A stretch of DNA of 43,969 nucleotides from Mycolicibacter kumamotonensis (GCF_002086285.1 NZ_MVHU01000036.1:1-43969); one strand, 5' to 3'. Shown: positions 1 through 8,321, counted from the stretch's first letter. Notes: generated from the letters alone by a model not told the origin. Made by a program: numbers and translations.

Positions 1-108
1 CACGATGATGGTGCCGAAGATGCCCACCCCCAGGCCATGGTCCTGGCCCCGGCAGATGACGCCGTCCCGGTGCGCGTCGGGGTGGCCATCTTCGGCACCA
101 TCATCGTG
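1..108. repeat. Inverted repeat at window edge
   Basis: Bases 1-22 are the exact reverse complement of 87-108. The match extends to 1-30 against 79-108 with one mismatch (base 23 versus 86). The spacer is about 48 bases. The arms encode the hydrophobic core of the anchor segment on opposite strands. It could be a foldback artefact at a contig end or a real long hairpin; the single mismatch argues against a perfectly copied artefact. Confidence 0.8.
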
Positions 109-171
109 TTCGCGCTCATCATGGGCGCCCGGGCGGTGAACCGCCGGCCCGGACGGGGCTCGACATGGTGA
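1..171 (+). CDS. C-terminal end of a membrane-anchored protein (partial)
   Basis: The frame is open from the first base and stops at TGA 169-171, giving 56 residues. The visible part has a hydrophobic stretch (VGVAIFGTIIVFALIMGARA) followed by basic residues (NRRPGR), which is the pattern of a C-terminal membrane anchor with a cytoplasmic tail. In M. tuberculosis the gene before sugI is the D,D-carboxypeptidase dacB1, which ends in such an anchor, so this could be its homologue; that is inference from gene order only. The first 30 bases form an inverted repeat with 79-108, so the sequence upstream of the anchor may not be authentic. The N-terminus lies outside the window. Confidence 0.45.
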   Translation, partial: HDDGAEDAHPQAMVLAPADDAVPVRVGVAIFGTIIVFALIMGARAVNRRPGRGSTW

Positions 172-221
172 TCTCCGCGCCGCCGGTGTTCCGCGCGGGC
201 TAGCGCGGCCCATCCCCTACC

Positions 222-1658
222 GTGAGCCAGATGGGCCGAATCGGGGAACTGCGCCGATCCTCGCCGCTGGCACTGCTGGTCGGGGTGGCCGCTGCCAGCG
301 TCGGCGTCATCTACGGCTATGACCTGTCCAATATCGCCGGCGCCCTGTTGTTCATCGAGCGCGATTTCGGGTTGACCGAGCCCCAGCAGGAGATGATCGC
401 CACCGCGACCGTGATCGGCGAGATCGCCGGCGCCGCCGCGGGCGGCTGGCTGGCGAACACCATCGGGCGCAAGAGCTCGATGGTCGCGGTGGCCCTGACC
501 TATGCGGTCTTCGCGCTGGTGGGGGCGGCGTCGACGTCGGTGCCGATGCTGACCGTGGCCCGACTGCTGCTCGGCGTCACCATCGGGGTGTCGGTGGTGG
601 TGGTGCCGGTGTTCGTGGCCGAGTCGGCGCCGGCCGCCGCCCGCGGAGCGCTGCTGGTCACCTACGGGGTGGCCACCGTGATCGGGATCATCGCCGGCTA
701 CCTGTGCGCCTACCTGCTGGCCGGCACCGGCAACTGGCGGGCGATGCTGGGGCTGGCCGCGGTCCCCGCCGTGCTGGTGACGCTGCTGCTGGTCCGCATC
801 CCCGACACCGCCCGCTGGTATCTGCTCAAGGGCCGCGTCGAGGAAGCACACCGCACGCTGCGGCGGATCGAACCGAACGCCGATGCGCAGCGGGAGTTGG
901 CCGAGATCGGCCGGACGCTGCGCGAGGAGCAGCAGGGCGGCGTCGGGGTGCTGCGCGAAATGCTGCGGCCGCCCTACCTGCGGGCGACACTGTTCGTGGT
1001 GACACTGGGCTTTTTCATCCAGATCACCGGTATTAACGCGATCGTCTACTACAGTCCCCGGCTTTTCGAAATGATGGGATTCCAAGGCGATTTCGCGCTG
1101 CTGATCCTGCCGGCGCTGGTGCAGGTCGCGGCCCTGGCCGCCATGCTGGTCTCGCTGGCGCTGATCGACCGGGTGGGCCGCCGTCCCATCCTGATGTCGG
1201 GGATCACCGCGATGATCGTCGCCAATGTGCTGCTGATCGCGGTGTTCGCCGCCGGTGCGGTGTTCGGCGACGCGCTGGCGGCGGTCAAATTCGCCGGGGT
1301 GCTGCTGTTCACCGTCGGCTACACCTTCGGATTCGGCTCGCTGGTGTGGGTGTACGCCGGGGAGAGCCTGCCGGCCCGGCTGCGCTCGATGGGATCCTCG
1401 GCGATGCTGACCTCGGATCTGGTGGCCAATGCGATCGTCGCCGGGGTGTTTTTGACCATGCTCACCACCCTGGGCGGCGCCGGAACGTTCGCGGTGTTCG
1501 GGGTGCTGGCACTGCTCAGCCTGGCTTTCGTCTACCGCTACGCCCCGGAGACCAAGGGCCGCCAACTCGAAGACATCCGGCACTTCTGGGAGAACGGCGG
1601 GCGCTGGCCCTCCCAAGAGGCGACCGCCCCCGAGATCGGCACGTCGGCATGTCGGTGA
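222..1658 (+). CDS. sugI: Sugar-porter family MFS transporter (SugI-like)
   Basis: A 478-residue major facilitator of the sugar porter family, expected to import a sugar with protons across the inner membrane. Visible signatures are GWLANTIGRKSS in the loop after helix 2, the PESPRW-like RIPDTARWYLL before the central loop, QITGINAIVYYSP at helix 7, the repeat motif LIDRVGRRP, PARLRSMG near helix 10 and the terminal APETKGRQLEDI. Length fits the family. The start used is GTG 222; ATG 231 is an in-frame alternative and neither has a strong ribosome site. The 3' end overlaps nagA by 10 bases, so the two are translated together. M. tuberculosis has the same pair (sugI, nagA). The substrate cannot be read from sequence; an amino sugar is suggested by the neighbour. 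Confidence 0.85.
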   Translation: MSQMGRIGELRRSSPLALLVGVAAASVGVIYGYDLSNIAGALLFIERDFGLTEPQQEMIATATVIGEIAGAAAGGWLANTIGRKSSMVAVALTYAVFALVGAASTSVPMLTVARLLLGVTIGVSVVVVPVFVAESAPAAARGALLVTYGVATVIGIIAGYLCAYLLAGTGNWRAMLGLAAVPAVLVTLLLVRIPDTARWYLLKGRVEEAHRTLRRIEPNADAQRELAEIGRTLREEQQGGVGVLREMLRPPYLRATLFVVTLGFFIQITGINAIVYYSPRLFEMMGFQGDFALLILPALVQVAALAAMLVSLALIDRVGRRPILMSGITAMIVANVLLIAVFAAGAVFGDALAAVKFAGVLLFTVGYTFGFGSLVWVYAGESLPARLRSMGSSAMLTSDLVANAIVAGVFLTMLTTLGGAGTFAVFGVLALLSLAFVYRYAPETKGRQLEDIRHFWENGGRWPSQEATAPEIGTSACR

Positions 1659-2785
1659 TCAGCGCCGGTGCCATCGTGCTCGACGGCCGGGTGTGCCGGC
1701 CCGGCTGGCTCACCGTCGACGCCGGGCGGGTCAGCGCCTGCGGGTCCGGGGCACCACCGGTTCCGGCCGACGACGATTTCGCCGATTGTGTGGCGGTGCC
1801 GGGCTTTATCGACATGCACTGCCACGGCGGCGACGGTGTCTCCTACCCCGAGGCCCCCGAACGCGCCGCCGCGCTGCACGCCGCGCACGGCACGACCGGC
1901 GGGCTGGCCAGCCTGGTGACCGCCGCCCCCGACGTACTGCTGGCCCAGGTGCGCACCCTGGCCGACGCGACCCGGCGCGGGGTGGTGAACGGCATCCACC
2001 TGGAGGGGCCGTGGCTGAGCGGGCGGCATTGCGGTGCGCACGATCCGTCGTGGCTGCGCGGACCCGACCCCGGCGAGATCGATGCGCTGCTGACCGCGGG
2101 CCAGGGTGCGATCGCGATGGTCACCTTAGCGCCCGAGCTGCCCGGTGCGCCTGCCGCGATCAGGCGTCTTGTGGACGCGGGAATCGTTGTGGCCCTGGGC
2201 CATACCGATGCCGCCTACGAGCAGACGCAGGCCGCGATCGACGCCGGCGCGAGCGTGGGAACCCACCTGTTCAACGCGATGCGTGCGTTGCATCACCGCG
2301 AGCCGGGACCGGTGCCGGCGCTGCTGGGCGACCCCCGGGTGACCGTCGAGCTGATCGCGGACGGCGTGCACCTGCACGCGGGCGTGGTCCGTCATGTCGT
2401 GGCGGCCGCCGGCCCCGACCGGGTCGCTCTGGTCACCGATGCGATGGCCGCCGCCGGAGTCGGCGACGGCGCCTTTACCCTGGGCGGGCTCGGCGTCGAC
2501 GTCAGCGGCGGGGTGGCCCGGCTGCGCGGCACCGCCACGATCGCCGGCAGCACCGCCACCATGGACCGGCTGTTCGCGACGGCCGTGGAACTGCTCGGCG
2601 GCGACGACGCGGCGCTGGCCGCGGCGGCGCGCATGACCGCCGCCACCCCGGCAAAGGCGTTGGGCCTCGACGGCGTCGGGGTTTTGACCGTCGGGTCCGC
2701 GGCTAATCTGGTGGTGATGAACGCCGAGCTGCAGGTGCTGCGGGTGATGAGCCGCGGGGTCTGGCTGACCGAAGGAGAACCATGA
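1649..2785 (+). CDS. nagA: N-acetylglucosamine-6-phosphate deacetylase
   Basis: Cytoplasmic amidohydrolase of 378 residues that removes acetate from GlcNAc-6-phosphate, feeding amino sugars into glycolysis or cell-wall precursors. Family motifs are present in order: DMHCHGGDG (metal HxH), HLEGPWLSG (metal-binding Glu), GHTDA, THLFNAM, IADGVHLH and LVTDAMAAAG with the catalytic Asp. ATG 1649 is chosen because it gives the usual N-terminus (MSVISAGAIVLDG) and lies in the 3' end of the permease gene. The reading frame is open further upstream, inside sugI, but that part has no family similarity. The stop overlaps the next start (ATGA). Confidence 0.93.
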   Translation: MSVISAGAIVLDGRVCRPGWLTVDAGRVSACGSGAPPVPADDDFADCVAVPGFIDMHCHGGDGVSYPEAPERAAALHAAHGTTGGLASLVTAAPDVLLAQVRTLADATRRGVVNGIHLEGPWLSGRHCGAHDPSWLRGPDPGEIDALLTAGQGAIAMVTLAPELPGAPAAIRRLVDAGIVVALGHTDAAYEQTQAAIDAGASVGTHLFNAMRALHHREPGPVPALLGDPRVTVELIADGVHLHAGVVRHVVAAAGPDRVALVTDAMAAAGVGDGAFTLGGLGVDVSGGVARLRGTATIAGSTATMDRLFATAVELLGGDDAALAAAARMTAATPAKALGLDGVGVLTVGSAANLVVMNAELQVLRVMSRGVWLTEGEP

Positions 2786-3057
2786 GCGAGCCCACGATCA
2801 CCGATGTGCCCGAGCAGCACCGCTATGAGATCAGCGTCGACGGGGTGCGAGCCGGGCTGGCCGCCTACCACGACAGCGGCGACCAGCGCGATTTCCACCA
2901 CACCGAGATCGACAAGGCGTTCGGCGGTCAAGGGCTGGCCAGCAAGCTGATCGCCTACGCGCTGGCCGACACCAAGGCCGCGGGCAAGCAGATCGTGCCG
3001 AGTTGCTCGTTCGTGGAGGCCTACGTGGCCAAGCACCCGGAGTACGCCGCTCAATAA
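2782..3057 (+). CDS. Small GNAT-family N-acetyltransferase
   Basis: A 91-residue protein of the short acetyltransferase type (COG2388/YjdJ-like). The conserved core HHTEIDKAFGGQGLASKLI holds the acetyl-CoA pyrophosphate loop (GQGLA), followed by the typical IVPSCSFVEAYVAKHPEY tail. Length is normal for this compact family. It starts at ATG 2782, overlapping the nagA stop by four bases, and GGAGAA lies just upstream. The acceptor substrate is unknown. Its place behind nagA suggests translation coupling, not necessarily a shared pathway. Confidence 0.85.
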   Translation: MSEPTITDVPEQHRYEISVDGVRAGLAAYHDSGDQRDFHHTEIDKAFGGQGLASKLIAYALADTKAAGKQIVPSCSFVEAYVAKHPEYAAQ

Positions 3058-3137
3058 GGTGAATTGGCGCAGCTCGGCTCGGTGGTGGCGTTGATCCGGT
3101 GGTCTGCGCCGGGGTATGCCGATTCGGCCGAGGCCGC

Positions 3138-4072
3138 TCAGCCACGCGCCTTCGCCCGCCAACGGTCCGGGTCCGCTTCCAGGGCAGCGCGATCCCAGTT
3201 GCCGCGCACCGCCGCCGCCTCATAGGTGTCTTGTAGGAACTCCAGCAGGACTCGGTCCGGGTCGGGCGCCTGCCGCACCGCCTCGTAGGGCAGCACGAAT
3301 TCGCCCATCTCCTTGCTGTAGGACGCCTGCGCGGGCCGGACCGGATGGTCGGCGAAGCCATCGGGTTCGGGGTAGCCGTAGGCGTAGAAGCCACCTTCCT
3401 CCCCACCCCCGGGCCAGAATCCGCAGCTGCTGAGTTCGTGCGAGTAGCCTTCCACCATCACCCAGTCCCCACAGTTGGGTGCGCCCCCGGGGTGCGTCGG
3501 GGCGCCACGTCCGGAGAACCGGGTACAGGCCAGATCCATGGCGCCCCAGAAGAAGTGAACGGGGCTGACCTTGCCGATGAAGCGGGACCGGAACCGGCCC
3601 AGCACCCGGTGCGCCTGCACCAGTTGCCGCCAGAACAGCTGGGCGGCCTGCGGGTCATAAGAGGCGTGCTCGACGTCCTCGGCGAACGGCACGGCAGGCT
3701 CAACCTCGTTGGGATGGGACTGGATTCGGGTTTGCAGACCCAGCTCGTCGAGCGTCGACATGAGCATGCTGTGAAACTCCGCCACCGATTGCTCCCGCAG
3801 CGCAATGGCACGAGACGCTCCGGAGCTGGTGCGGATCGCCAACTGGTGCTCGATGAAGTCGAATTCGACGTCGAAAACGTCGCTGCCGTAAGGGATCGCC
3901 GACGTGGTGAGCCACGGGGCGTGACATACAACGTGACCTGCCACCAGTGGTTCACCAAAGGTGCATGTGCCAGGCGGATCTTGCCGACGATCTGGGTCCA
4001 CATGTGCAGGGTGTCCCGGGTCGGGGCCCAGTCGTCGAGACGAAGGCGAGGCCAGGCGGATTCGCTCGTCAT
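3138..4072 (-). pseudogene. DUF5996-like protein, disrupted by a one-base frameshift
   Basis: Two overlapping minus-strand frames together make one protein resembling the DUF5996 family. The N-terminal frame starts at ATG 4072 and reads WPRLRLDDWAPTRDTLHMW, IVGKIRLAHAPLVNHWW and LYVTPRG. It then loses similarity, while the other frame continues with LTTSAIPYGSDVFDVEFDF through GKVSPVHFFWG to the stop at 3138. The change of frame lies at about 3908-3916, where GGCTCACC appears and GGNCTCACC would be expected. Restoring one base makes the span 936 bases, exactly 312 codons. The function of the family is unknown. Either the gene is inactivated or there is a sequencing or assembly error. No slippery heptamer supports programmed frameshifting. 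Confidence 0.8.
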
Positions 4073-4082
4073 GATCCCCTAC

Positions 4083-5030
4083 TTACCCGTTTGCGGAACC
4101 GGTCACACCGTCGCGTCCGGCAGGCCGGCCGGCGCGCAGGTTGTCCGACGACGTGGCAGCCCACGCGGTGGCGAACAGGATCAGCCGCACCGTGATGTAG
4201 GCGAACACCAGCAGACCCAACACCGGGCCGAACACCGCCCCGGCCGGGCCGTTGACCACCGACTGCAGATACACCGAGCCGGCCTGTTTGAACAGCTCGT
4301 AGCCGACCGCGGCGATCGCGCCGGCCCGCGCCGCGCTGGCGAGGCTGACCGACTCGCGGGGCAGCCTGGCGATCATCCAGGTGAACAGCAGCCACGACAC
4401 CGCCACCGCCATGCCCAGCGACGCCACCCGCAGCAGCGCACCCAGCAGGTCGAAATCGGGAACACCGGACCAGCGCAGGATCTTGCGCATCAGTTTCGGG
4501 TCCGCCAGCGCGGTCAACGCGATCGTGACGATCATGGCACCGAACGCCCACAACATCGCCACCAGGTCCGACAGCTTCGCCGACACGAAACCCGGCTTCT
4601 CCGAACGTGTTTCCCACATTTCGGAGAGAGCCTCGCGCAGGTTGGCCATCCAGGTCAGGCCCACCCAGGCGGCGGCCGCCAGCCCGATCACACCCACCGA
4701 GGCGCGCGATCCGATCGCGGAGTCCATCAGGGTCACCAGCTCGTTGCCGAACTCGCCGGGGATCGAGCGCTTGATCCGGCGTTCGATCTCCTCGAGTACC
4801 TCGGGCCGTCGCGACAACAGGAAACCGCCGACGGAGAACCCGACCATCGCCAACGGGAACAACGCGAAGATGGTGTAGTAGCTCATCCCGGCGGCGAAGA
4901 AGTTGCCCTGGCAGTCGTCGTAGCGCTCCTGCGCCCGGACCGCGTGGTCGAACCAGCGGTAGCGGGCCCGCAGCCGGTCGATGACACCTGGCTTCGCGGC
5001 GCCGGTCTGGTCGGTCGAGGTCTTACTCAT
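4083..5030 (-). CDS. yhjD: YhjD/YihY-BrkB family inner membrane protein
   Basis: A 315-residue polytopic membrane protein of the YihY/virulence-factor BrkB superfamily, closest in style to YhjD. It begins with a basic cytoplasmic segment, then NFFAAGMSYYTIFALFPLAM as first membrane helix, GVIGLAAAAWVGLTWMANLR, a helix near LSDLVAMLWAFGAMIVTIAL, one at LGMAVAVSWLLFTWMIARLP, and GPVLGLLVFAYITVRLILF near the end. E. coli YhjD has been discussed as a lipid-linked transporter; the function here is unproven. Its ATG (5030) overlaps the trpS stop by four bases, so it is co-translated with trpS, as in M. tuberculosis (Rv3335c-Rv3336c). Confidence 0.85.
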   Translation of the reverse strand: MSKTSTDQTGAAKPGVIDRLRARYRWFDHAVRAQERYDDCQGNFFAAGMSYYTIFALFPLAMVGFSVGGFLLSRRPEVLEEIERRIKRSIPGEFGNELVTLMDSAIGSRASVGVIGLAAAAWVGLTWMANLREALSEMWETRSEKPGFVSAKLSDLVAMLWAFGAMIVTIALTALADPKLMRKILRWSGVPDFDLLGALLRVASLGMAVAVSWLLFTWMIARLPRESVSLASAARAGAIAAVGYELFKQAGSVYLQSVVNGPAGAVFGPVLGLLVFAYITVRLILFATAWAATSSDNLRAGRPAGRDGVTGSANG

Positions 5031-6049
5031 GGCGGCGACGGAAGGAATCCCACCCGGTCGTACACCCGCGCGATGGTCTCGGCGGCCACAGCCCGGGCCC
5101 GCTGGGCGCCGGCGGCCAGCACGGCCTGCAGCTCGCCCGGATCGGCCAGCAGCTCATCGACGCGGGCCTTGATCGGCGTGACGAACTCGGCGACGGCCTC
5201 GGCGGTCTCCTTCTTCAGGTCGCCGTAGCCGCGGCCCGCGTAGCCCTCCACCAGTTTCTCGATGCTCTCACCGGTGATCGCCGATTGGATGGTCAGCAGG
5301 TTCGACACCCCGGGCTTGGCCTCCGGGTCGTAGCGGATCTCGCGTTCGGAGTCGGTGACGGCCGAGCGAATCTTCTTGGCGCTTTTCGCCGGGTCGTCGA
5401 GCAGGCTGATCAGCCCGGCGTCGGTGGCCGCCGACTTGCTCATCTTCGCCGTCGGGTCGGCCAGGTCGTAGATCTTGGCGGTTGCCTTGGGGATCATCGG
5501 CTCCGGCACCACGAAGGTATCGGGGAAGCGGGCGTTGAACCGCTGCGCGACGTCGCGGGCCAGTTCCAGGTGCTGACGCTGGTCCTCGCCGACGGGCACC
5601 ACATCGGTGTCGTAGAGCAGCACGTCGGCCGCCATCAGCACCGGGTAGGTGAACAGGCCCACGGTGGTGGAGTCCGAACCGTGCCGCTGCGACTTGTCCT
5701 TGAACTGCGTCATCCGCGCGGCCTGCCCGAATCCGGTGAAACAGCCCAGCACCCAGGCCAGTTCGGCGTGCGCGGGCACATGGCTCTGCACGAAGATGGC
5801 GCTGCGGGCCGGGTCGATCCCCAGCGCCAGGTACTGCGCGGCCGTCACCAGCGTGCTGCGGCGCAACGTCTCGGGGTCCCATCCCGGGACGGTGATGGCA
5901 TGCATGTCGACGACGCAGAACAGCGCGTCGTGATCGTCCTGCAGTTCCGCCCAGTGGGTGATCGCCCCCAGCGCGTTGCCGAGGTGCAGCGATGCCGAGG
6001 TGGGTTGGACGCCGGAGAAGACGACGGGCCGGGATCGGGAAGTGCTCAT
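5027..6049 (-). CDS. trpS: Tryptophanyl-tRNA synthetase
   Basis: Class I aminoacyl-tRNA synthetase of 340 residues that charges tRNA-Trp. The HIGH signature appears as HLGNALG near residue 22, after the substrate-binding FSGVQPT. The KMSKS loop is exact (ADPTAKMSKSAATD). Other TrpS marks are CVVDMHAIT, FTGFGQAARMTQFKDKS, PVLMAADVLLYDTDVVPVG and EDQRQHLELARDVAQRFN. The start is ATG 6049. It is the first gene of a minus-strand pair with yhjD and is divergent from the TetR gene, from which it is separated by 66 bases. Confidence 0.97.
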   Translation of the reverse strand: MSTSRSRPVVFSGVQPTSASLHLGNALGAITHWAELQDDHDALFCVVDMHAITVPGWDPETLRRSTLVTAAQYLALGIDPARSAIFVQSHVPAHAELAWVLGCFTGFGQAARMTQFKDKSQRHGSDSTTVGLFTYPVLMAADVLLYDTDVVPVGEDQRQHLELARDVAQRFNARFPDTFVVPEPMIPKATAKIYDLADPTAKMSKSAATDAGLISLLDDPAKSAKKIRSAVTDSEREIRYDPEAKPGVSNLLTIQSAITGESIEKLVEGYAGRGYGDLKKETAEAVAEFVTPIKARVDELLADPGELQAVLAAGAQRARAVAAETIARVYDRVGFLPSPP

Positions 6050-6094
6050 GATTGCTCGATCCTGTCACGCCCCCGCGGCGGCGGCCCCACCTGG

Positions 6095-6116
6095 TAACAG
6101 AGCTACTGCTCTGTTA
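6095..6116. promoter_or_regulatory. Perfect palindrome, candidate TetR operator
   Basis: TAACAGAGC (6095-6103) and GCTCTGTTA (6108-6116) are perfect 9-base inverted arms with a 4-base spacer, in the trpS/tetR intergenic region. The size and symmetry fit a TetR-family dimer site. The last base is the A of the first possible ATG of the regulator gene, which argues that translation begins at ATG 6128. Autoregulation is inferred. Confidence 0.7.
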
Positions 6117-6127
6117 TGGTGGCCGCC

Positions 6128-6733
6128 ATGCCCCGCCCACGCGTGCACGACCCCGAGCGGGTGCTGGACGCCGTGGAGTCGCTGGCGGCGCGTTCGGGCC
6201 CCGCGGCGGTGACGATCCGCGCCGTGAGCGAGCTGACCGGTGCCTCCAACGGCGCCGTCTACCACGCGTTCGGGTCACGCGCCGGGCTGGTTACCGCTGC
6301 CTGGCTGCGGGCCGCGCGGCGCTTCCTGGCGCTGCAGAGCGAATTGGTCGATGCCGCGTCGGAACCGACCGGGGCGGTGATCGCGGCCGCCGACGCCCCG
6401 GTGGCTTTCGCCGAACGCCACCCGGACGCCTCCCGGCTGCTGCAGGCGATCCGGCACGACGCCCTGCTGGACGAAGACCTGCCCGACGAGGTCGCCGCGC
6501 AGCTGCGCGGTGTCGAGGCCGAGCTGGTCGCGCTGCTGATCCGGCTGGCAGGCGCCCTCTGGGACCGTCGTGACGCCGCCGCCGTCGACACCGTCACCAC
6601 CTGCGTGGTCGACCTGCCCATCGCCATCGTGCTCAGCCGGAATCGGCTGGGCAGCAGCACCGCCCGCGCCCAACTGCACGCCGCCGTACGGGCCGTCCTG
6701 GCCGTCGGACCGAGAAAGGAACCACCCGCGTGA
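6128..6733 (+). CDS. TetR-family transcriptional regulator
   Basis: About 201 residues from ATG 6128 (205 from ATG 6116). The N-terminal helix-turn-helix is typical of TetR: VLDAVESLAARSGPAAVTIR, then ISELTG-like VSELTGASNGAVYHAFGSR with the recognition helix. The C-terminal ligand domain is helical with no recognisable inducer. I prefer ATG 6128 because ATG 6116 lies inside the palindrome and no ribosome site is seen; TTATGGT at 6114-6120 could be a -10 element, giving a nearly leaderless transcript. The stop overlaps the GTG of the crotonase-like gene, so the two form one transcription unit and the enzyme is the likely regulated target. Confidence 0.85.
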   Translation: MPRPRVHDPERVLDAVESLAARSGPAAVTIRAVSELTGASNGAVYHAFGSRAGLVTAAWLRAARRFLALQSELVDAASEPTGAVIAAADAPVAFAERHPDASRLLQAIRHDALLDEDLPDEVAAQLRGVEAELVALLIRLAGALWDRRDAAAVDTVTTCVVDLPIAIVLSRNRLGSSTARAQLHAAVRAVLAVGPRKEPPA

Positions 6734-7377
6734 ACCTGACCTATGACGACAAGACCGCCCTACTGGACCTCGGCGACGACGAAAACCGCTTCTCCCCAGG
6801 CTTTCTCGACGAGATCGACGGTGCGCTCGACGACGTGGTGGCTTCCGGCGCGCACGGCCTGGTCACCACCGCGGGCGGCAAGTTCTACTCCAACGGCCTG
6901 GACCTGGACTGGCTGGCGGCCAACAGTGACCGCGGTGACTGGTACGTCGCGCGGGTACACGCCCTGCTGGCGAAGGTGCTGACCCTGCCGGTGCCGACCG
7001 CGGCGGCGGTGGTCGGGCATGCGTTCGGGGCCGGCGCGATGCTGGCGATCGCCCACGACTTCCGGGTGATGCGCGCCGACCGCGGCTTCTTCTGCTTCCC
7101 CGAGGTCGACATCCGGATCCCGTTCACCCCCGGTATGGCCGCGCTGATCCAGGCCAAGCTCGCCCCGCAGGCGCAGGTGGCGTCGATGACGACCGGCCGC
7201 CGCTTCGGCGGGGTGGACGCCGCCGCGGCGGGCATCGTGGACAGTACCGCCGGCGAAGGTGCGGTGACCCCCGCCGCGATCGAGGTGCTGCGGCCGCTCG
7301 CCGGTAAGGACCCGGGCACGCTGGGCGCGATCAAGGCCGGCATGTTCGGGCCGGCGGTGGCCGCGCTGGGCGGCTGA
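6730..7377 (+). CDS. Enoyl-CoA hydratase/isomerase family protein
   Basis: A 215-residue crotonase-fold protein. It has the oxyanion-hole segments FYSNGLDLDWL and AVVGHAFGAGAMLAIAHDF and the catalytic-region segment CFPEVDIRIPFTPGM, which resembles delta3-delta2-enoyl-CoA isomerases more than hydratases. It is shorter than the usual 250-290 residues, as in the small ECI-like group. The GTG start at 6730 overlaps the TetR stop by four bases. The substrate is probably an acyl-CoA; the exact reaction is not certain. Confidence 0.8.
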   Translation: MNLTYDDKTALLDLGDDENRFSPGFLDEIDGALDDVVASGAHGLVTTAGGKFYSNGLDLDWLAANSDRGDWYVARVHALLAKVLTLPVPTAAAVVGHAFGAGAMLAIAHDFRVMRADRGFFCFPEVDIRIPFTPGMAALIQAKLAPQAQVASMTTGRRFGGVDAAAAGIVDSTAGEGAVTPAAIEVLRPLAGKDPGTLGAIKAGMFGPAVAALGG

Positions 7378-7454
7378 ACCGCCAACCGCGCCGGCGGACG
7401 GGGTGCTTGCCCCAGCCGTGCAGGCCCGGATCGCAGATGCGACGCTGAAACCCG

Positions 7455-8321
7455 ATGTCCGCGATTCCCGACACCAACCAGCGCACCCGCACCGACCGGT
7501 GCCCCGGGGTATTGCGACCCTGGCCGGCCGCGGACGGCCTACTGGTTCGGCTGCGCCTGGTCGGCGGTCGGCTTCCGGTGGCGTCGCTGGCGCGACTGCT
7601 GCAGGTCAGCGCCGAGTTCGCCGACGGTTCGGTCTACCTGACCAAGCGGGCCAACCTGCAACTGCGGGGCCTGCCCGGCCGCGAGGGGCGGCTTGATCCG
7701 GCCGCCGTCGCCGCCATCGAATCCACCGGGCTGCTGCCGTCACGCAGCCACGAGCTGGTCCGCAACATCCTGGTGTCCCCGCAGACCGGGTATGCCGGGG
7801 GGCGCGTCGATCTGCGCCCGGTGGCGCAGCGGCTCGACGCGCTGCTCTGCGGCGACCCACAGCTGGGTCGGCTGCCGGGACGCTTCCTGTTCGTCCTCGA
7901 CGACGGCCGCGGCGACCTGATCGACCGAACCGCCGACGCAGGCCTGGTGGCGCTCAGCGCCACCGAGGCACAGTTGCGGGCCGGCCAGAACTGGGGCGCG
8001 GTAGTCCATGTCGCCGACGCCGCCGAACAGCTGGCCGCCCTGGCGCGCGCATTCCAGGCCGCCCGCGGCGACGGGCCCGACGCACCCTGGCATATCCGTG
8101 AACTTCCGGCGCTCTTCGGCGACGTTCACGCCGCCGACGCGCGCCTGCCCGACCCTTCGGGTCCACTACCCTGTGGCCCGGTGCCCGGCGGCACCCACGT
8201 GGCGGTCCCAGGCGGCGTGCTCACGCCGGAGCACGGGTGCTCGCTGCTGGCGCACACCGACCTTGTGGTGACGCCGTGGCAAGGTGTCTTCATCCCCGAT
8301 GCACAGGAGACGAATCCGTGA
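7455..8321 (+). CDS. cobG: Precorrin-3B synthase CobG, shortened at the C-terminus
   Basis: CobG converts precorrin-3A to precorrin-3B with O2 before ring contraction in the aerobic cobalamin route. The N-terminal sulfite/nitrite-reductase-like half is clear (RTRTDRCPGVLRPWPAADG, SVYLTKRANLQLRGL, RNILVSPQTGYAGG, GRFLFVLDDGRGD). The second half is short and ends soon after LVVTPWQGVFIPD. Family members continue past this point with a region carrying the C-x5-C and C-x3-C cysteines of the [4Fe-4S]/siroheme centre. Only 288 residues are present, against about 360-460 in the family, and no such cysteine pairs are visible. The stop overlaps the cobH GTG, so there is no room for the lost part. Activity is therefore doubtful. 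Confidence 0.8.
   Translation: MSAIPDTNQRTRTDRCPGVLRPWPAADGLLVRLRLVGGRLPVASLARLLQVSAEFADGSVYLTKRANLQLRGLPGREGRLDPAAVAAIESTGLLPSRSHELVRNILVSPQTGYAGGRVDLRPVAQRLDALLCGDPQLGRLPGRFLFVLDDGRGDLIDRTADAGLVALSATEAQLRAGQNWGAVVHVADAAEQLAALARAFQAARGDGPDAPWHIRELPALFGDVHAADARLPDPSGPLPCGPVPGGTHVAVPGGVLTPEHGCSLLAHTDLVVTPWQGVFIPDAQETNP

Noticed and set aside
3905..3920. Programmed frameshift in the DUF5996-like gene
   Set aside because: No slippery heptamer, no downstream structure or ribosome-site stimulator seen; mutation or sequence error is simpler.
3345..5228. Long plus-strand open frame antisense to the DUF5996-like, yhjD and trpS genes
   Set aside because: Its translation is low-complexity and rich in Arg, His, Gln and Gly without family features. 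It mirrors real genes on the other strand, as is usual in high-GC DNA.
7378..7454. Riboswitch upstream of cobG
   Set aside because: The 77-base gap has small hairpins (GGGG-TGCTTG-CCCC and TCGCA-GA-TGCGA) but no B12-box sequence.
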